DNA of 42,165 bases from Candidatus Heimdallarchaeota archaeon. GTDB lineage: Archaea; Asgardarchaeota; Heimdallarchaeia; Heimdallarchaeales; Kariarchaeaceae. The position numbers were made by a program, and so were the translations under genes. The stretch spans positions 1 through 42,165 of the forward strand of contig WAKA01000080.1 of assembly GCA_015523565.1 (NCBI GenBank), read 5' to 3'. Under the pieces are notes generated by a model. That model was not told where the DNA came from, ran no database searches, and was given only the letters and a program-made list of their open reading frames with translations. The number at the start of each line of letters is the position of its first letter. Position 1 is the stretch's first letter. Of this stretch, positions 26,088 through 35,195 are shown piece by piece.

Positions 26088-26993
26088 TTACGGATTCCCT
26101 ACTAACCTGAGAAACAACGTCATCGTTCTGACAACTGATCGATAATAAAAGAGGGGCATATTATGGTGTGCCTGTGGAATTACTTTCATAAGGCTATTGG
26201 GATAGTGCATGTTCATGTGTTCACTTTGTGTCAGAGGCGTTAGCAGATCCACTTCGCCTGCAATTATCAAGATTGGAGTTTCACTCGCGTCCCTGTCTCT
26301 TCCATCCCATTTACGTATAATGTTTCCGTATTCCAACTCTATTGTCTTTTCCTTGTTGCTGGTCAATTGTTCGATCAGGATTCTACTTACTTCATTTTGA
26401 ATTTCATCAGAAAGGTCTGGACTATGGAATATTCGTGGTGCAAGGAATGAGGCAATGGTATTTTTCAACTGATCTGCAATTCTTGTCGCGGATGAGACTA
26501 GAAGGTCAATAATCGCTTGGGGCAGGAATGACCTGAATGACAATGCTGTGCCTATCAGTACTGCCGCCTTAATCCTTCTTTCATTTGTTGACAGGTAATT
26601 TTGTGCAATGGCACCTCCCATGCTATGACCAATGAGGATTATGCTATCCCATTTTTCGCATATCGTTGAAAGCATTGCATTCATGAAATCCAATGAGATT
26701 ATCTCTTTTAGGTCATCCATTTCTGAATTGATGCCATGTCCTGGCAGATCCAAGACGACTATGGGATACTCTTCAACGAAATTTAGTGCAACAAAGCTCC
26801 ATATTGTTGCATTTGCCCCCCATCCATGGATAAAGACCAATGTGGGTTTTGAATTCTGTGTGTCGTTTGAAACATAGATTTTGTAAAGGTATTTCTTTTC
26901 ATTATATGTTATTTCCATTTCCTCTATTCGGAAAAATCGAAGTGCATCCTCCTGGTTTTTGATATTGTATTTCCCAAAGATATCCATGTTCAT
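26088..26993 (-). CDS. Alpha/beta hydrolase (esterase/lipase-like)
   Basis: The standard hydrolase layout is clear: the oxyanion region VFIHGWGANATIW, VVLDLPGHG, the nucleophile elbow GHSMGG, the acid Asp in IIAGEVDLLTP and the catalytic His in IPQAHHNMPLF. A lid of helices lies between SFRSFLPQAIIDLL and the last third. The frame opens at TTG 27032, but the ATG at 26993 (NMDIFGKYNIKN follows) is more likely and leaves a normal domain. No signal peptide is seen, so it is probably cytoplasmic. The substrate is unknown. Confidence 0.85.
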   Translation of the reverse strand: MNMDIFGKYNIKNQEDALRFFRIEEMEITYNEKKYLYKIYVSNDTQNSKPTLVFIHGWGANATIWSFVALNFVEEYPIVVLDLPGHGINSEMDDLKEIISLDFMNAMLSTICEKWDSIILIGHSMGGAIAQNYLSTNERRIKAAVLIGTALSFRSFLPQAIIDLLVSSATRIADQLKNTIASFLAPRIFHSPDLSDEIQNEVSRILIEQLTSNKEKTIELEYGNIIRKWDGRDRDASETPILIIAGEVDLLTPLTQSEHMNMHYPNSLMKVIPQAHHNMPLFYYRSVVRTMTLFLRLVGNP

Positions 26994-27189
26994 AGAATAT
27001 GGTTTTAAGGTTAAAAAGCCTCTTTGTTTCAATTAACCTTTTGTTTAAAATTGTTACTTTTGTCCAAACACATAACATTGGGATATTATCTGGAAAATGT
27101 CCCTGTTTTTTAATGACAGATCCCTTAATTTGTTGGAAGTGTTTGGAACAAACATTGTTTGGTCAGAGACAGGTGGCGACCAACCAACC

Positions 27190-27376
27190 GACTAAACATA
27201 ATGCAGGAAGACCAAATGAAATTTAGTCTGTAAAATGACAAACACAAGGAACACAATCCAAACACAAAAACAGACTTAGTCAAAATTTAACATCAACCAA
27301 CACAATAATTTAGTCAACGCAAATCAGGCATGGATCCACGCATTTAGTCAGTTTTACCCAAAACCATTTGACTAAA
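27190..27376. repeat. Cluster of TTTAGTC/GACTAAA heptamers (iteron- or operator-like)
   Basis: Exact copies lie at 27190-27196 (GACTAAA), 27222-27228, 27309-27315 and 27343-27349 (TTTAGTC), and 27370-27376 (GACTAAA). A one-mismatch copy CTTAGTC is at 27275-27281. Five exact hits in 187 bases is far above the roughly 0.02 expected for a given 7-mer on both strands. The last copy ends 22 bases before the TATA-like box of the RHH-wHTH gene, whose product is the obvious candidate to bind them. Confidence 0.75.
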
Positions 27377-27397
27377 AATCGTTTATGCGTAGTAAGA

Positions 27398-27406
27398 CTT
27401 TAATTT
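27398..27406 (+). promoter_or_regulatory. TATA-like box upstream of the RHH-wHTH gene
   Basis: CTTTAATTT is centred about 27 bases before the ATG at 27429, consistent with a leaderless transcript. Confidence 0.5.
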
Positions 27407-27428
27407 GTTTTCCTTTTAATCAATCAAA

Positions 27429-27980
27429 ATGTCACGCCCGAACCAGAAGATGATTGGGATATATGTCCCTCTTGACCTTCATGAGGAAATCAAGTCACGT
27501 GCAAATAGTAGGGGTCAAACTATCAAGGAATACTTCCTTTCCCTTCATGAAACTGAAGTCAAAAAGGATGTCTGGACCGAGGTTGTCCAAATAAGAAAAA
27601 ACACTGAGAAGATATTGGATATGCTTCACGCCTTTGCCTTTTCTGAAAACGTTCAACCTTTGAAAGAACACGCTAAAGAGCACGACCCAAAGGATAAAGA
27701 AGAAACCCATCGCGAAATTGTTCCCTCCACTGATGTTGATTTAGGACAATATTCGGAGTATCTCGAAAGATATCGGAAAAACCCCCGGCAATACCGCGCA
27801 CTGAGGGAAACATTGAAGATAATCCTTGAACTTGGCGGGAAAGCCACCAGCGTCCAAATCAAGGAGGGTCGTGGATTTAGCAGGACAACGATGATCAAAC
27901 GTCAAATCCAAAGATTGGCTGAGGACGGTGTTGTCGCGGTTGATTATTCGGTCAAACCATTTGTTGTCACCCTTCTATGA
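27429..27980 (+). CDS. DNA-binding protein: N-terminal ribbon-helix-helix, C-terminal winged helix
   Basis: Residues 8-40 (KMIGIYVPLDLHEEIKSRAN, then GQTIKEYFLSL) fit a ribbon-helix-helix DNA-binding and dimerisation fold. Residues 45-72 form a probable coiled coil (WTEVVQIRKNTEKILDMLHA). A charged linker follows, and residues 115-183 form a winged helix (YRALRETLKIILELGGKAT, FSRTTMIKRQIQRLAEDGVV, VTLL). Two DNA-binding folds joined by a coiled coil suit a protein that bridges several sites, as in plasmid partition, replication or autoregulation. The heptamer cluster directly upstream is the likely target, by inference. I know no named family with this exact layout. A GC-rich hairpin follows the gene. 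Confidence 0.75.
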   Translation: MSRPNQKMIGIYVPLDLHEEIKSRANSRGQTIKEYFLSLHETEVKKDVWTEVVQIRKNTEKILDMLHAFAFSENVQPLKEHAKEHDPKDKEETHREIVPSTDVDLGQYSEYLERYRKNPRQYRALRETLKIILELGGKATSVQIKEGRGFSRTTMIKRQIQRLAEDGVVAVDYSVKPFVVTLL

Positions 27981-28060
27981 TATCCCCGCATTATCGCAAT
28001 AATATTCGAGTTTATATTTGCCTGCACCTGCATTTTTTATGTTGGTGTTCCAACAGCAGG

Positions 28061-28080
28061 GGGTGTCGATGCACCCCCAT
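28061..28080 (+). terminator. GC-rich hairpin downstream of the RHH-wHTH gene
   Basis: GGGGGTG (28061-28067) pairs with CACCCCC (28074-28080) around a 6-base loop, and a T run follows at about 28089-28093. It lies 80 bases after the stop at 27980 and before the MFS gene, so it is a plausible terminator or mRNA-end structure. Confidence 0.5.
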
Positions 28081-28136
28081 TACCACCCTTTTTGCAGAAA
28101 AGATTTGCCCAGTAAACAATTTTCAAATAGTAAAAA

Positions 28137-29411
28137 ATGATTAAATCGTTGAGTTCAATGGTCAATGGGAATGTCCGCCTCACACTTTCATTTACTTTTC
28201 TTCAATCCTTAGGTCGGGGCGTTTGGCTTGGAAATGTTTTAAGCGCCTTTATCTTTTTTTTGGCAGGGGAATCACATACTATACTTGGTTGGGTCTCTTC
28301 CGCTACAGGTCTCGCAATGACGATTGTTGTCTTTCCTTCGGGAATGATTGCTGACAAATATCGGCGTGATGCTGTCCTTAAGACCGCATTCATCTTCGGA
28401 TTTCTTGGCTTGACACTCATGGCATTTGCCAATTCCATTTCATTGGTCTTTTTTGCCCTCCTCTTTTGGGGGATTTTCCAAGGCATGGTTCAACCCTCCT
28501 TGGAAGCCATATTTGCAGATTCCCTCCCTTCAGGAAGGAGGTCTTCCACATATGCCATAAAGCATTTGCTCCAGCAACTGGGGATGGCCGTGGGTCCCAT
28601 TGTCAATGTGTTCCTCTTTCTTTATTGGGGAGATCTTTGGAACTTGGCAATCTTGAGAAAGGTGATGTGGACGGGATTGCTTATTTCTGGCATTTCATTA
28701 TTGCCATTGCTGTTTTTTGATGATGCAAGAACAATGGGCGATGCAAGTGAGGCGTTTACAGAGGCAGAACCAGTAGGAGGTGCCATCAAAACAACCCGTG
28801 CAATCCCCTACATTCTTGTGGCAAGCAACCTCATAATTGGTATTGGAGCTGGCATGACCATCAGGTACTTCCCAATTTTCTTTCTTGAGGTCTACGATCT
28901 GGCACCTGTTGTGGTGAATGAGATTATGGGGGGTCTCTTTCTTCTGACAGGGACTTTTGGATTGGTTGCACAACGCCTTTCCTTGAAACGTGGACGACCT
29001 CTCATCATATTCATCGTCCAGACTTTGGCCATTGTCTGCCTGTTTATTATTGCCACATATCCTCCCCTGCCCTTGTTGGTGTTCCTTTTCCTGATGCGGG
29101 GATCCCTTATGAATGCCTCACAGCCGCTTTCCAGGTCTATTTTGATGGATTACATTCCCAAATCATCTCGCGGTAGATGGAACTCTGTGCAAAGCATCTC
29201 ATGGGGCTTGTTCTGGAATAGCTCTGCAATAATTGGCGGTTACCTGATTGAAAGTTTTGGGTATTCCCTCACTTTTGTCATTACTGCATCGGTTTATATG
29301 ATCGGTACAATGCCGATTCTCCTCCTTGTACCATTGGTTAGGGGTGAAAGCCTTGAATCACCAGCCTCACCTGTTTCATTTCCAAAAACAAGCACCATCC
29401 ACGCCAAATAG
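28137..29411 (+). CDS. MFS transporter (12 predicted membrane helices)
   Basis: A major facilitator superfamily permease. About twelve hydrophobic segments are visible, with the loop motif GMIADKYRRDAVLK after helix 2 (the GxxxDRxGRR-type motif A) and a central loop near residues 195-225 (DDARTMGDASEAFTEAEPVG). The LFWGIFQGMVQPSLEAIFAD segment fits helix 4 and its loop. The substrate is unknown; the pattern is closest to drug or metabolite efflux-like members. The ATG at 28137 is taken as start. It ends with TAG at 29409. Confidence 0.88.
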   Translation: MIKSLSSMVNGNVRLTLSFTFLQSLGRGVWLGNVLSAFIFFLAGESHTILGWVSSATGLAMTIVVFPSGMIADKYRRDAVLKTAFIFGFLGLTLMAFANSISLVFFALLFWGIFQGMVQPSLEAIFADSLPSGRRSSTYAIKHLLQQLGMAVGPIVNVFLFLYWGDLWNLAILRKVMWTGLLISGISLLPLLFFDDARTMGDASEAFTEAEPVGGAIKTTRAIPYILVASNLIIGIGAGMTIRYFPIFFLEVYDLAPVVVNEIMGGLFLLTGTFGLVAQRLSLKRGRPLIIFIVQTLAIVCLFIIATYPPLPLLVFLFLMRGSLMNASQPLSRSILMDYIPKSSRGRWNSVQSISWGLFWNSSAIIGGYLIESFGYSLTFVITASVYMIGTMPILLLVPLVRGESLESPASPVSFPKTSTIHAK

Positions 29412-29684
29412 GCGCTTTACAAAAAAATCAACCTTGATCCTTCATTTGCTCATGCGGTCCAGGTTCCCTATTTGCCAAGCCACATTTTTGTGTCCTTCAG
29501 TTTCGTACTGTTGCATAATTCTGCAAAATTTTCTTAAAAAAAATTTTAGGTTTATATTTTAGGAGGAACTACCGCAAAAAAAACAATGGTATTATCTGCA
29601 ACTCTCCGTTAAGTTTAAAAATTGCTTCTTTTGTCAACACAGAGTCTACAATAATGCTCTAACATCATTTATGGTGTGATTTGT

Positions 29685-32600
29685 ATGAAAAATAAAATAA
29701 TGCTCATATTGGTTTTCTCACTTTTGGTTTTTGGCTTTTCCGGAAAGTTTTTCTCTCCTGTGGCCAATCCTGCAGGAACCAATGTTATTATTACTGAAGT
29801 TCTTTATGACGCACCCAACTCCGATGCAACAGAGGAATGGGTCGAGCTTTTCAATCCAACAGCTTCTGCAATCAACTTGGCTGGTTGGTCACTTTCGGAC
29901 AATGCTGGGACTTTTTCACTTTCAGGTTCCATTGCGGCAGGGGGCTATGTGGTCATCGCCCGTGACGCGGCGGCGTTTCAATCCCTCTACGGCTTTGCAC
30001 CAGACATTTCCGGGAGCAATCTTGCCCTTTCCAATTCGGGGGATCAATTGTCCCTTAAGGACGGAAATGGGGTTGAAGTTGATTTTGTTGCTTGGGAAGG
30101 GTATGTGGCTGGCTGGACCGTGAGTGCAAAAGATACCACAATCCGTAGGATCACTGCCACAGACACAGACAGCAATGCAGATTGGGAAAACAGCGGCACT
30201 TTGGGCGACCCAGGCTCTGGAAGCTATGGGGGTGGTACGGGAGGAGATACAACTGCCCCTTCAGTCACCATTACAAACCCAACAAATGGTGCAACTGTCT
30301 CTGGTTCTGTAACCATTACATTTAGTGCATCCGATGCAAATGGAATTAGCAGTACTTCCCTTCTCATAGATGGAACCCAAGTTTCCTCATCAACAAGCTT
30401 TGTGTGGGACACCACCTTGGAAACAGACGGTAGTCACCAGATCACTGCAAGGGCAACAGATACCAGCGGAAATGTTGGTGAAGACATTATCTCTGTCACC
30501 GTTAGCAATAATGGTGGGGGTTCCCCTCCTCCAACTGCAACTGGAGCTTATAAAATCATGCTTTACAACATCGAGCAATCAGGGATCAATCCCGACTGGA
30601 AGCAGGTTGTAAAGGAGGAAAATCCAGATATTGCCATTTTCATTGAAACAGGTGATTGGGACGACAACAACAACCAACTGCTCAATCAATATGTGACTGA
30701 GTTCAACAATTATTTTGTGAATGAAGCACCATATGTGGGTTATACCACACAAGGCATTGCATTCTCAACAAGCGGTGAGGCAATCCTGTCCCGCTATCCT
30801 GTTGTGAGCGTCACGCAGATCACAAATGTGACCTTGGATACAGGGGCAGTTTTTGACCCTTCACATGACTTTTTTGATGTGGTCGTTGACATAAATGGCG
30901 TCCATACCCATGTCATTGCCGCACACCTCAAATGTTGTTCCGGTACAACCAATGAGGACAAAAGGGAACGGGCAATGGAGGGCATCATCAATTACATGGA
31001 CTCCCTTGGCGATGTGCCAATTGTCTTTGCAGGGGATCTCAATTCCTTCTCCCCGGTCGATGTTGAAGACCCCAATCTTGCACCAAACGGTAATCTTGGC
31101 TGGGGACCAATGACTATGCTGGTTCGACCTTCTGACCCTACCTATGGACAATATTCATCAACAGTCCACACTTTTACGGATGTCTTCAGATCATTGAACC
31201 CAACAGACCCTGGGTATACCTATGGTCATCAAAACCCCACATATACATCCAGGATTGATTTTATTGTAGTTAACCAGCATTTTGCAGGGCTCCTGATCAA
31301 CTCAACAACAGGTGACACCCCTACAGCAAACACTGGTTCAGATCACTATTCTGTCGATACATTTGTAAAACCCTTCGGTGGCAGTGACACAATTCCGCCT
31401 GCACAAGTCGTAGGGGTGAGTGCAACTACAGTCAGCCCATCCCAGATTGACTTGACATGGACCGCAAACACTGAGCCCGATCTGGCTCATTACAATGTCT
31501 ATCGAGATGGCGTCTTGGTCGGCACAAGCACAACCGCATCATTCAGCGACACGGGACTGACCGCATCAACGGCTTACACCTACGAGGTCAGTGCAGTTGA
31601 CACTTCTGGCAACGAGGGAATGAAATCAACTGCGGTCTCTGCAACAACACAATCTCCAGACCTGACACCACCTGCACAAGTTACTGGTCTTGTGGCAAAT
31701 GCAGTGGGTGAGACTAAAGTTGACCTGACATGGACCGCAAACACCGAGCCTGACCTTGACCATTACAATGTCTATCGCGATGGAGTCTTGGTCGGTACAA
31801 GCACCACCGCATCATTCAGTGACACGGGACTGGGTGCCAAGACCACTTATACCTACGAAGTCAGTGCAGTCGACACTTCTGGCAATGAGGGACAGAAATC
31901 AGCCCCTGCTACAGTGACAACCCCTGATTTAACCCCACCTGCACAAGTCACGGGACTTACTGCAAATGCAGTGGGTGAAACACAAGTTGACCTGACGTGG
32001 TCTGCAAACACTGAACCTGACCTTGACCATTACAATATCTATCGCGATGGCGTCTTGGTCGGCACAAGCACAACCACATCATTCAGCGACACGGGTCTGG
32101 TTGCTAAGACAACCTACACCTATGAGGTCAGCGCAGTGGATACTGTTGGCAATGAGGGACAGAAATCTGTTCCTGTAAGTGTTACCACTCCTGATCTCAC
32201 CCCTCCTGCACAAGTCATTGGGTTAAGTGCAACCGCTGTCAGTCCATCCCAAATTGACTTGACATGGACCGCAAACACTGAGCCCGATCTGGCTCATTAC
32301 AATGTCTACCGTGATGGCGTCTTGGTCGGCACAAGCACAACCGCATCATTCAGCGACACAGGACTGACCGCATCAACGGCTTACACCTATGAGATCAGCG
32401 CAGTTGACACTTCTGGCAACGAGGGGGCTCGTTCTGTCGCAGTCACAGCAACAACCCCCGCCCCATCCCTTAATCATATTCTAATTTCTGAAGTGTTTTA
32501 TGACACACCTGGTCGCGATAGAATTGAGGAATGGGTGGAACTGTACAATCCAACAGGTGCGGCAGTGGATCTTTCAGGATGGACATTGTCGGACAATTCA

Positions 32601-32969
32601 AAAACCTACACCATCCCTTCAGGAACCGTCATAGGGGCAGGTAGCTTCTTGATTATTGCAAGAAACGCCAATGGCTTCAATTCCCTATACGGCTTTATGC
32701 CCGACATAAGCGGTATGAACCTGGCATTGGGCAACAAGGGAGATATGCTTAGCCTCAAGGACTCTTCAGGTCAGCAAATCGACTTTGTTGCATGGGAAAA
32801 TTATGTAAGCGGCTGGAACATTGCGGCATCAAGGAGTAACTCCATTGCAAGAACATCCCTGAATTCCGACACAGACACCGTGTCAGATTGGCAAGTGGTA
32901 GGCAACAATGGTACACCAGGCACGGGACCTGTCACAGTCGCCATCGTGTTATCCAAGAAGAAGTATTGA
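29685..32969 (+). CDS. Secreted multidomain exonuclease/phosphatase: LTD-Ig-EEP-FN3x4-LTD
   Basis: The ATG at 29685 is preferred over the GTG at 29676 because it follows a GGTGTGAT stretch and starts a signal peptide (MKNKIMLILVFSLLVFGFSG). Domains in order, in codons from 29676: lamin-tail domain (35-185, VIITEVLYDAP ... EEWVELFNPT); Ig-like (195-285); endonuclease/exonuclease/phosphatase (288-570) with MLYNIEQ, IFIETGD, AAHLKCC, AGDLNSF, RIDFIVV and GSDHYSV; four FN3 repeats starting at 574, 665, 754 and 843; a second lamin-tail domain (935-1080). The end (VAIVLSKKKY) is short and basic. It probably degrades extracellular DNA or a phosphoester while bound to a surface through the FN3 and LTD parts. 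Similar layouts occur in bacterial secreted nucleases. Confidence 0.88.
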   Translation: MKNKIMLILVFSLLVFGFSGKFFSPVANPAGTNVIITEVLYDAPNSDATEEWVELFNPTASAINLAGWSLSDNAGTFSLSGSIAAGGYVVIARDAAAFQSLYGFAPDISGSNLALSNSGDQLSLKDGNGVEVDFVAWEGYVAGWTVSAKDTTIRRITATDTDSNADWENSGTLGDPGSGSYGGGTGGDTTAPSVTITNPTNGATVSGSVTITFSASDANGISSTSLLIDGTQVSSSTSFVWDTTLETDGSHQITARATDTSGNVGEDIISVTVSNNGGGSPPPTATGAYKIMLYNIEQSGINPDWKQVVKEENPDIAIFIETGDWDDNNNQLLNQYVTEFNNYFVNEAPYVGYTTQGIAFSTSGEAILSRYPVVSVTQITNVTLDTGAVFDPSHDFFDVVVDINGVHTHVIAAHLKCCSGTTNEDKRERAMEGIINYMDSLGDVPIVFAGDLNSFSPVDVEDPNLAPNGNLGWGPMTMLVRPSDPTYGQYSSTVHTFTDVFRSLNPTDPGYTYGHQNPTYTSRIDFIVVNQHFAGLLINSTTGDTPTANTGSDHYSVDTFVKPFGGSDTIPPAQVVGVSATTVSPSQIDLTWTANTEPDLAHYNVYRDGVLVGTSTTASFSDTGLTASTAYTYEVSAVDTSGNEGMKSTAVSATTQSPDLTPPAQVTGLVANAVGETKVDLTWTANTEPDLDHYNVYRDGVLVGTSTTASFSDTGLGAKTTYTYEVSAVDTSGNEGQKSAPATVTTPDLTPPAQVTGLTANAVGETQVDLTWSANTEPDLDHYNIYRDGVLVGTSTTTSFSDTGLVAKTTYTYEVSAVDTVGNEGQKSVPVSVTTPDLTPPAQVIGLSATAVSPSQIDLTWTANTEPDLAHYNVYRDGVLVGTSTTASFSDTGLTASTAYTYEISAVDTSGNEGARSVAVTATTPAPSLNHILISEVFYDTPGRDRIEEWVELYNPTGAAVDLSGWTLSDNSKTYTIPSGTVIGAGSFLIIARNANGFNSLYGFMPDISGMNLALGNKGDMLSLKDSSGQQIDFVAWENYVSGWNIAASRSNSIARTSLNSDTDTVSDWQVVGNNGTPGTGPVTVAIVLSKKKY
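31395..32455 (+). repeat. Four tandem FN3-coding repeats (267-273 bases each)
   Basis: Units start at 31395, 31668, 31935 and 32202. Long stretches are nearly identical at DNA level, for example around the codons for YRDGVLVGTSTT. Units 1 and 4 resemble each other most (both have SPSQIDLTWTANTEPDLAHY and GLTASTAYTYE), as do units 2 and 3 (GET-VDLTW, AKTTYTYEVS). This gives an A-B-B-A pattern and suggests recent duplication or gene conversion. Confidence 0.9.
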
Positions 32970-33007
32970 CGGCTTTGCACTCCAAAGATTAAATTATTGT
33001 ATAATAC

Positions 33008-33065
33008 CTTACATTTTCTAACATCTCATTCCATTCCCCCCTTACATTTTCTAACATCTCATTCC
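33008..33065 (+). repeat. 25-bp direct repeat with 33-base period
   Basis: CTTACATTTTCTAACATCTC followed by ATTCC occurs at 33008-33032 and again, unchanged, at 33041-33065, separated by ATTCCCCC. It lies just after the multidomain exonuclease gene, before the 135-aa ORF ends. Confidence 0.85.
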
Positions 33066-33122
33066 CTTAAAACATCTTATTTCCCTTAAAAAACAAACAT
33101 TCCGCTCGACTAAAGATGTGGA

Positions 33123-33524
33123 CTATTTACAAGACTTACCTGTATCCTGACAAGATTTGCAGTTGGGAAATGCAATGCGACATATAAGACCGGCAATGCA
33201 ACCCCTATATTCCCCCTGTATGGAGGAAACTGAATTCCAATGCTTAAGTTCAGGATGCAAACTGTATGACACATAAAATGTAAAGTTCCCAATCATTGCC
33301 TTCACTGAAATATAGATGCAGGGAATGTCTTCGCAGACGTCGTATTCATAACTTCCTCCCAGTCTGAAAACAATAACTTGGTCTGGAAAGGCGAAACGGA
33401 TCTTGTCCAAGAAGATTTTCAATTGTTGGTAATATGGGAAGGACAGTGAACTCAAGGATAGGTAAGCAGAACTGAAACCACCTGTCAATAAGATCCAAGA
33501 ACCAACTGTAATTTTTAGACCCAT
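33123..33524 (-). CDS. Small putative secreted or membrane protein, Cys-rich C-terminus
   Basis: An uncertain gene. From ATG 33524 a hydrophobic stretch (VGSWILLTGGFSSAYLSL) could be a signal peptide or anchor. A mixed domain follows (QVIVFRLGG, IPCIYISVKAMIGNFTFYVS), and the end holds several cysteines (CIAGLICR, NCKSCQDTGKSC). A GTG at 33530 is an alternative start. It lies on the minus strand downstream of the FAD oxidoreductase gene. The sequence reads like a real protein, but no family is recognised. It ends with TAG. Confidence 0.4.
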   Translation of the reverse strand: MGLKITVGSWILLTGGFSSAYLSLSSLSFPYYQQLKIFLDKIRFAFPDQVIVFRLGGSYEYDVCEDIPCIYISVKAMIGNFTFYVSYSLHPELKHWNSVSSIQGEYRGCIAGLICRIAFPNCKSCQDTGKSCK

Positions 33525-33542
33525 ATACACTAATCAAACAGC

Positions 33543-33612
33543 AATCATCAGTGAACAGTGCATTAAACAGTAATCATCAGCTATTAAACAGTAAAACAAT
33601 AATCATCAATGC
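33543..33612 (+). repeat. Degenerate 29-base tandem repeat
   Basis: AATCATCA recurs at 33543, 33572 and 33601, spaced 29 bases each time. Each is preceded by an AACAG(C/T)A- or AACAATA-like stretch, and ATTAAACAGTAA occurs twice. It lies between the 135-aa ORF and the 3' end of the FAD oxidoreductase. Confidence 0.65.
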
Positions 33613-34994
33613 ACAATGCCGTCAACCTGCAAGGAACGTTGCTCATCCAACTGACGATACAGCGGTGTGAAATCAGGTGGAGAATCCTTCCTGCTGAATA
33701 GCCTTGTGAACAGAACCCTGAGCATGAACACGGGATTGAAGAGGATGCTGGGCGGCTTGGTCATCATCATGGCTTGCAGGAATTTCCTGTAGACTTTTGG
33801 ATTGGTGCTTGCCAATTGCACACGTTTGATGTACCAGTTCATGAATTTTGTGCCAAGCGTCCTCTTGCCCTTGGCTTCAGGCAATCGGAGCATGTCTGTG
33901 TAGGACAGCCCCCAAGCAAATGAGACATAGGGCTCAACCCGCTTGTAGAACTTCTTGGCATTGAATTTCTTGCTCTTGCTCAGATAACGGTCAAGCTCCA
34001 ACGCCTCGATGGCCGCAATGGTCATGCCCTGTCCATAAATCGGGTTGAATGACGTGTAGGAATCTGAAAAAGGCAGGAAGCCAGCAGGGAGCTTGAACTT
34101 GTCGTACCGCATCCGCCTCGTTCTTGGATACCCATAGGAGGCAATGGGGGTCTTGGGCTTGAGCCGCCTCATGAACTCGTACACGCACGGGTCATCCATG
34201 TTCTTGGCAAAGTCAAGGAAAGTGTCATCTGTTGCACCGGGATGGTCGTGCATGATGCCAGTAAGGGTGACAAGCAATCCCGTATTGACATTCAAAAGCA
34301 GAACGTACCTCTTGCCATGCGGCAGATCAGGGGAAATGATGATGTTCGGAATCTCCACCCCCTCAGGATATTCGTAAATACGGGACGTGTATTTGACACC
34401 GACATCCAAAACATCCACCTTGACATCCCCATAGCCGTATTCCTTTAGCCATTTCTGGGCATCCGAATTCTTGCCTGTGGCATCAATGACAAGATCTGCC
34501 TCAATGACCTCTTCCTGTCCTTCCCTCTCAATTCTTGCGCCGGTAACGACATTGTCTGCAATCACCAGCCCAAGTGCCTTTGCCCCATCCATGATGGTCA
34601 GATTCGGCACCTCCCGCAATTGCTTCAGGATCGCCCAATCAAGGTAATATCTCAGAAAGATTGCAGTGGGGGCATCAAGGTCACCTGTTGCCTTCCACTT
34701 CCGGTATTGCATCCACCGAACCCTCCCAAAATCAGTAAATGTGGTATTCGCCTCTTCCAGAAGCCTTCGGGTTTCAGGAAAGTAATCCTCAATGATCCCA
34801 AACCCCTTTGTATAAATGAGATGCGCATGATGTGCCTGTGAAACACCCTTTCTGAACACAGGCCCATCAGGAAGCAAATCCCTTTCAACAAGAACGACTT
34901 CATCAAAATGCTTCGATAGGACTCTGCTGGCAAGCATGCCACCTATACTTGCACCGAGAACCACGGCCCTTTTCCGTTGCATATTTCTGTGCAT
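33606..34994 (-). CDS. FAD-dependent oxidoreductase (geranylgeranyl-reductase/monooxygenase superfamily)
   Basis: A flavoprotein of the glutathione-reductase-2 type fold. VVLGASIGGMLASRVL (11-26) is the dinucleotide-binding motif, ending in VLVERD, which binds the FAD ribose. VIDATGKNSD is the middle motif. LPFSDSYTSFNPIYGQGMT is the second FAD motif (GD-like, with Ser-Asp). HFDEVVLVERDLLPDGPVF and VSQAHHAH resemble bacterial FAD-dependent hydroxylases or epoxidases. No signal peptide is seen. The C-terminal 100 residues are helical and may touch lipid. GC content is clearly higher than in the genes before 33 kb, so transfer from bacteria is possible. ATG at 34994 or Met5 starts it; the substrate is unknown. 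Confidence 0.82.
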   Translation of the reverse strand: MHRNMQRKRAVVLGASIGGMLASRVLSKHFDEVVLVERDLLPDGPVFRKGVSQAHHAHLIYTKGFGIIEDYFPETRRLLEEANTTFTDFGRVRWMQYRKWKATGDLDAPTAIFLRYYLDWAILKQLREVPNLTIMDGAKALGLVIADNVVTGARIEREGQEEVIEADLVIDATGKNSDAQKWLKEYGYGDVKVDVLDVGVKYTSRIYEYPEGVEIPNIIISPDLPHGKRYVLLLNVNTGLLVTLTGIMHDHPGATDDTFLDFAKNMDDPCVYEFMRRLKPKTPIASYGYPRTRRMRYDKFKLPAGFLPFSDSYTSFNPIYGQGMTIAAIEALELDRYLSKSKKFNAKKFYKRVEPYVSFAWGLSYTDMLRLPEAKGKRTLGTKFMNWYIKRVQLASTNPKVYRKFLQAMMMTKPPSILFNPVFMLRVLFTRLFSRKDSPPDFTPLYRQLDEQRSLQVDGIVH

Positions 34995-35195
34995 AACTAT
35001 AGCAATTTTTAATTGTTTCCTATTCCAAAAAAATTTTTTTCACATAATTCAATTTTTTATGCAGAATGTGAAAATTAATATGAAAGGATAAACCGACGGA
35101 TTCCTTTGAAATATGAGGTTTAAGCGTTTGATTCAGAAAAATAGAGAATATGGAAAGTATGGGAATTGTTTTCAAAACGAGAGGGAATTCCCATC

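Larger units (their letters stand above)
26994..27428. other. 435-base AT-rich intergenic region with clustered heptamers
   Basis: Between the hydrolase start (minus strand) and the RHH-wHTH gene (plus strand). The right half is rich in A and C on the plus strand. It contains the TTTAGTC/GACTAAA cluster described separately and several AACACAA/CCAACACAA-like repeats. No credible ORF was found. Confidence 0.65.
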
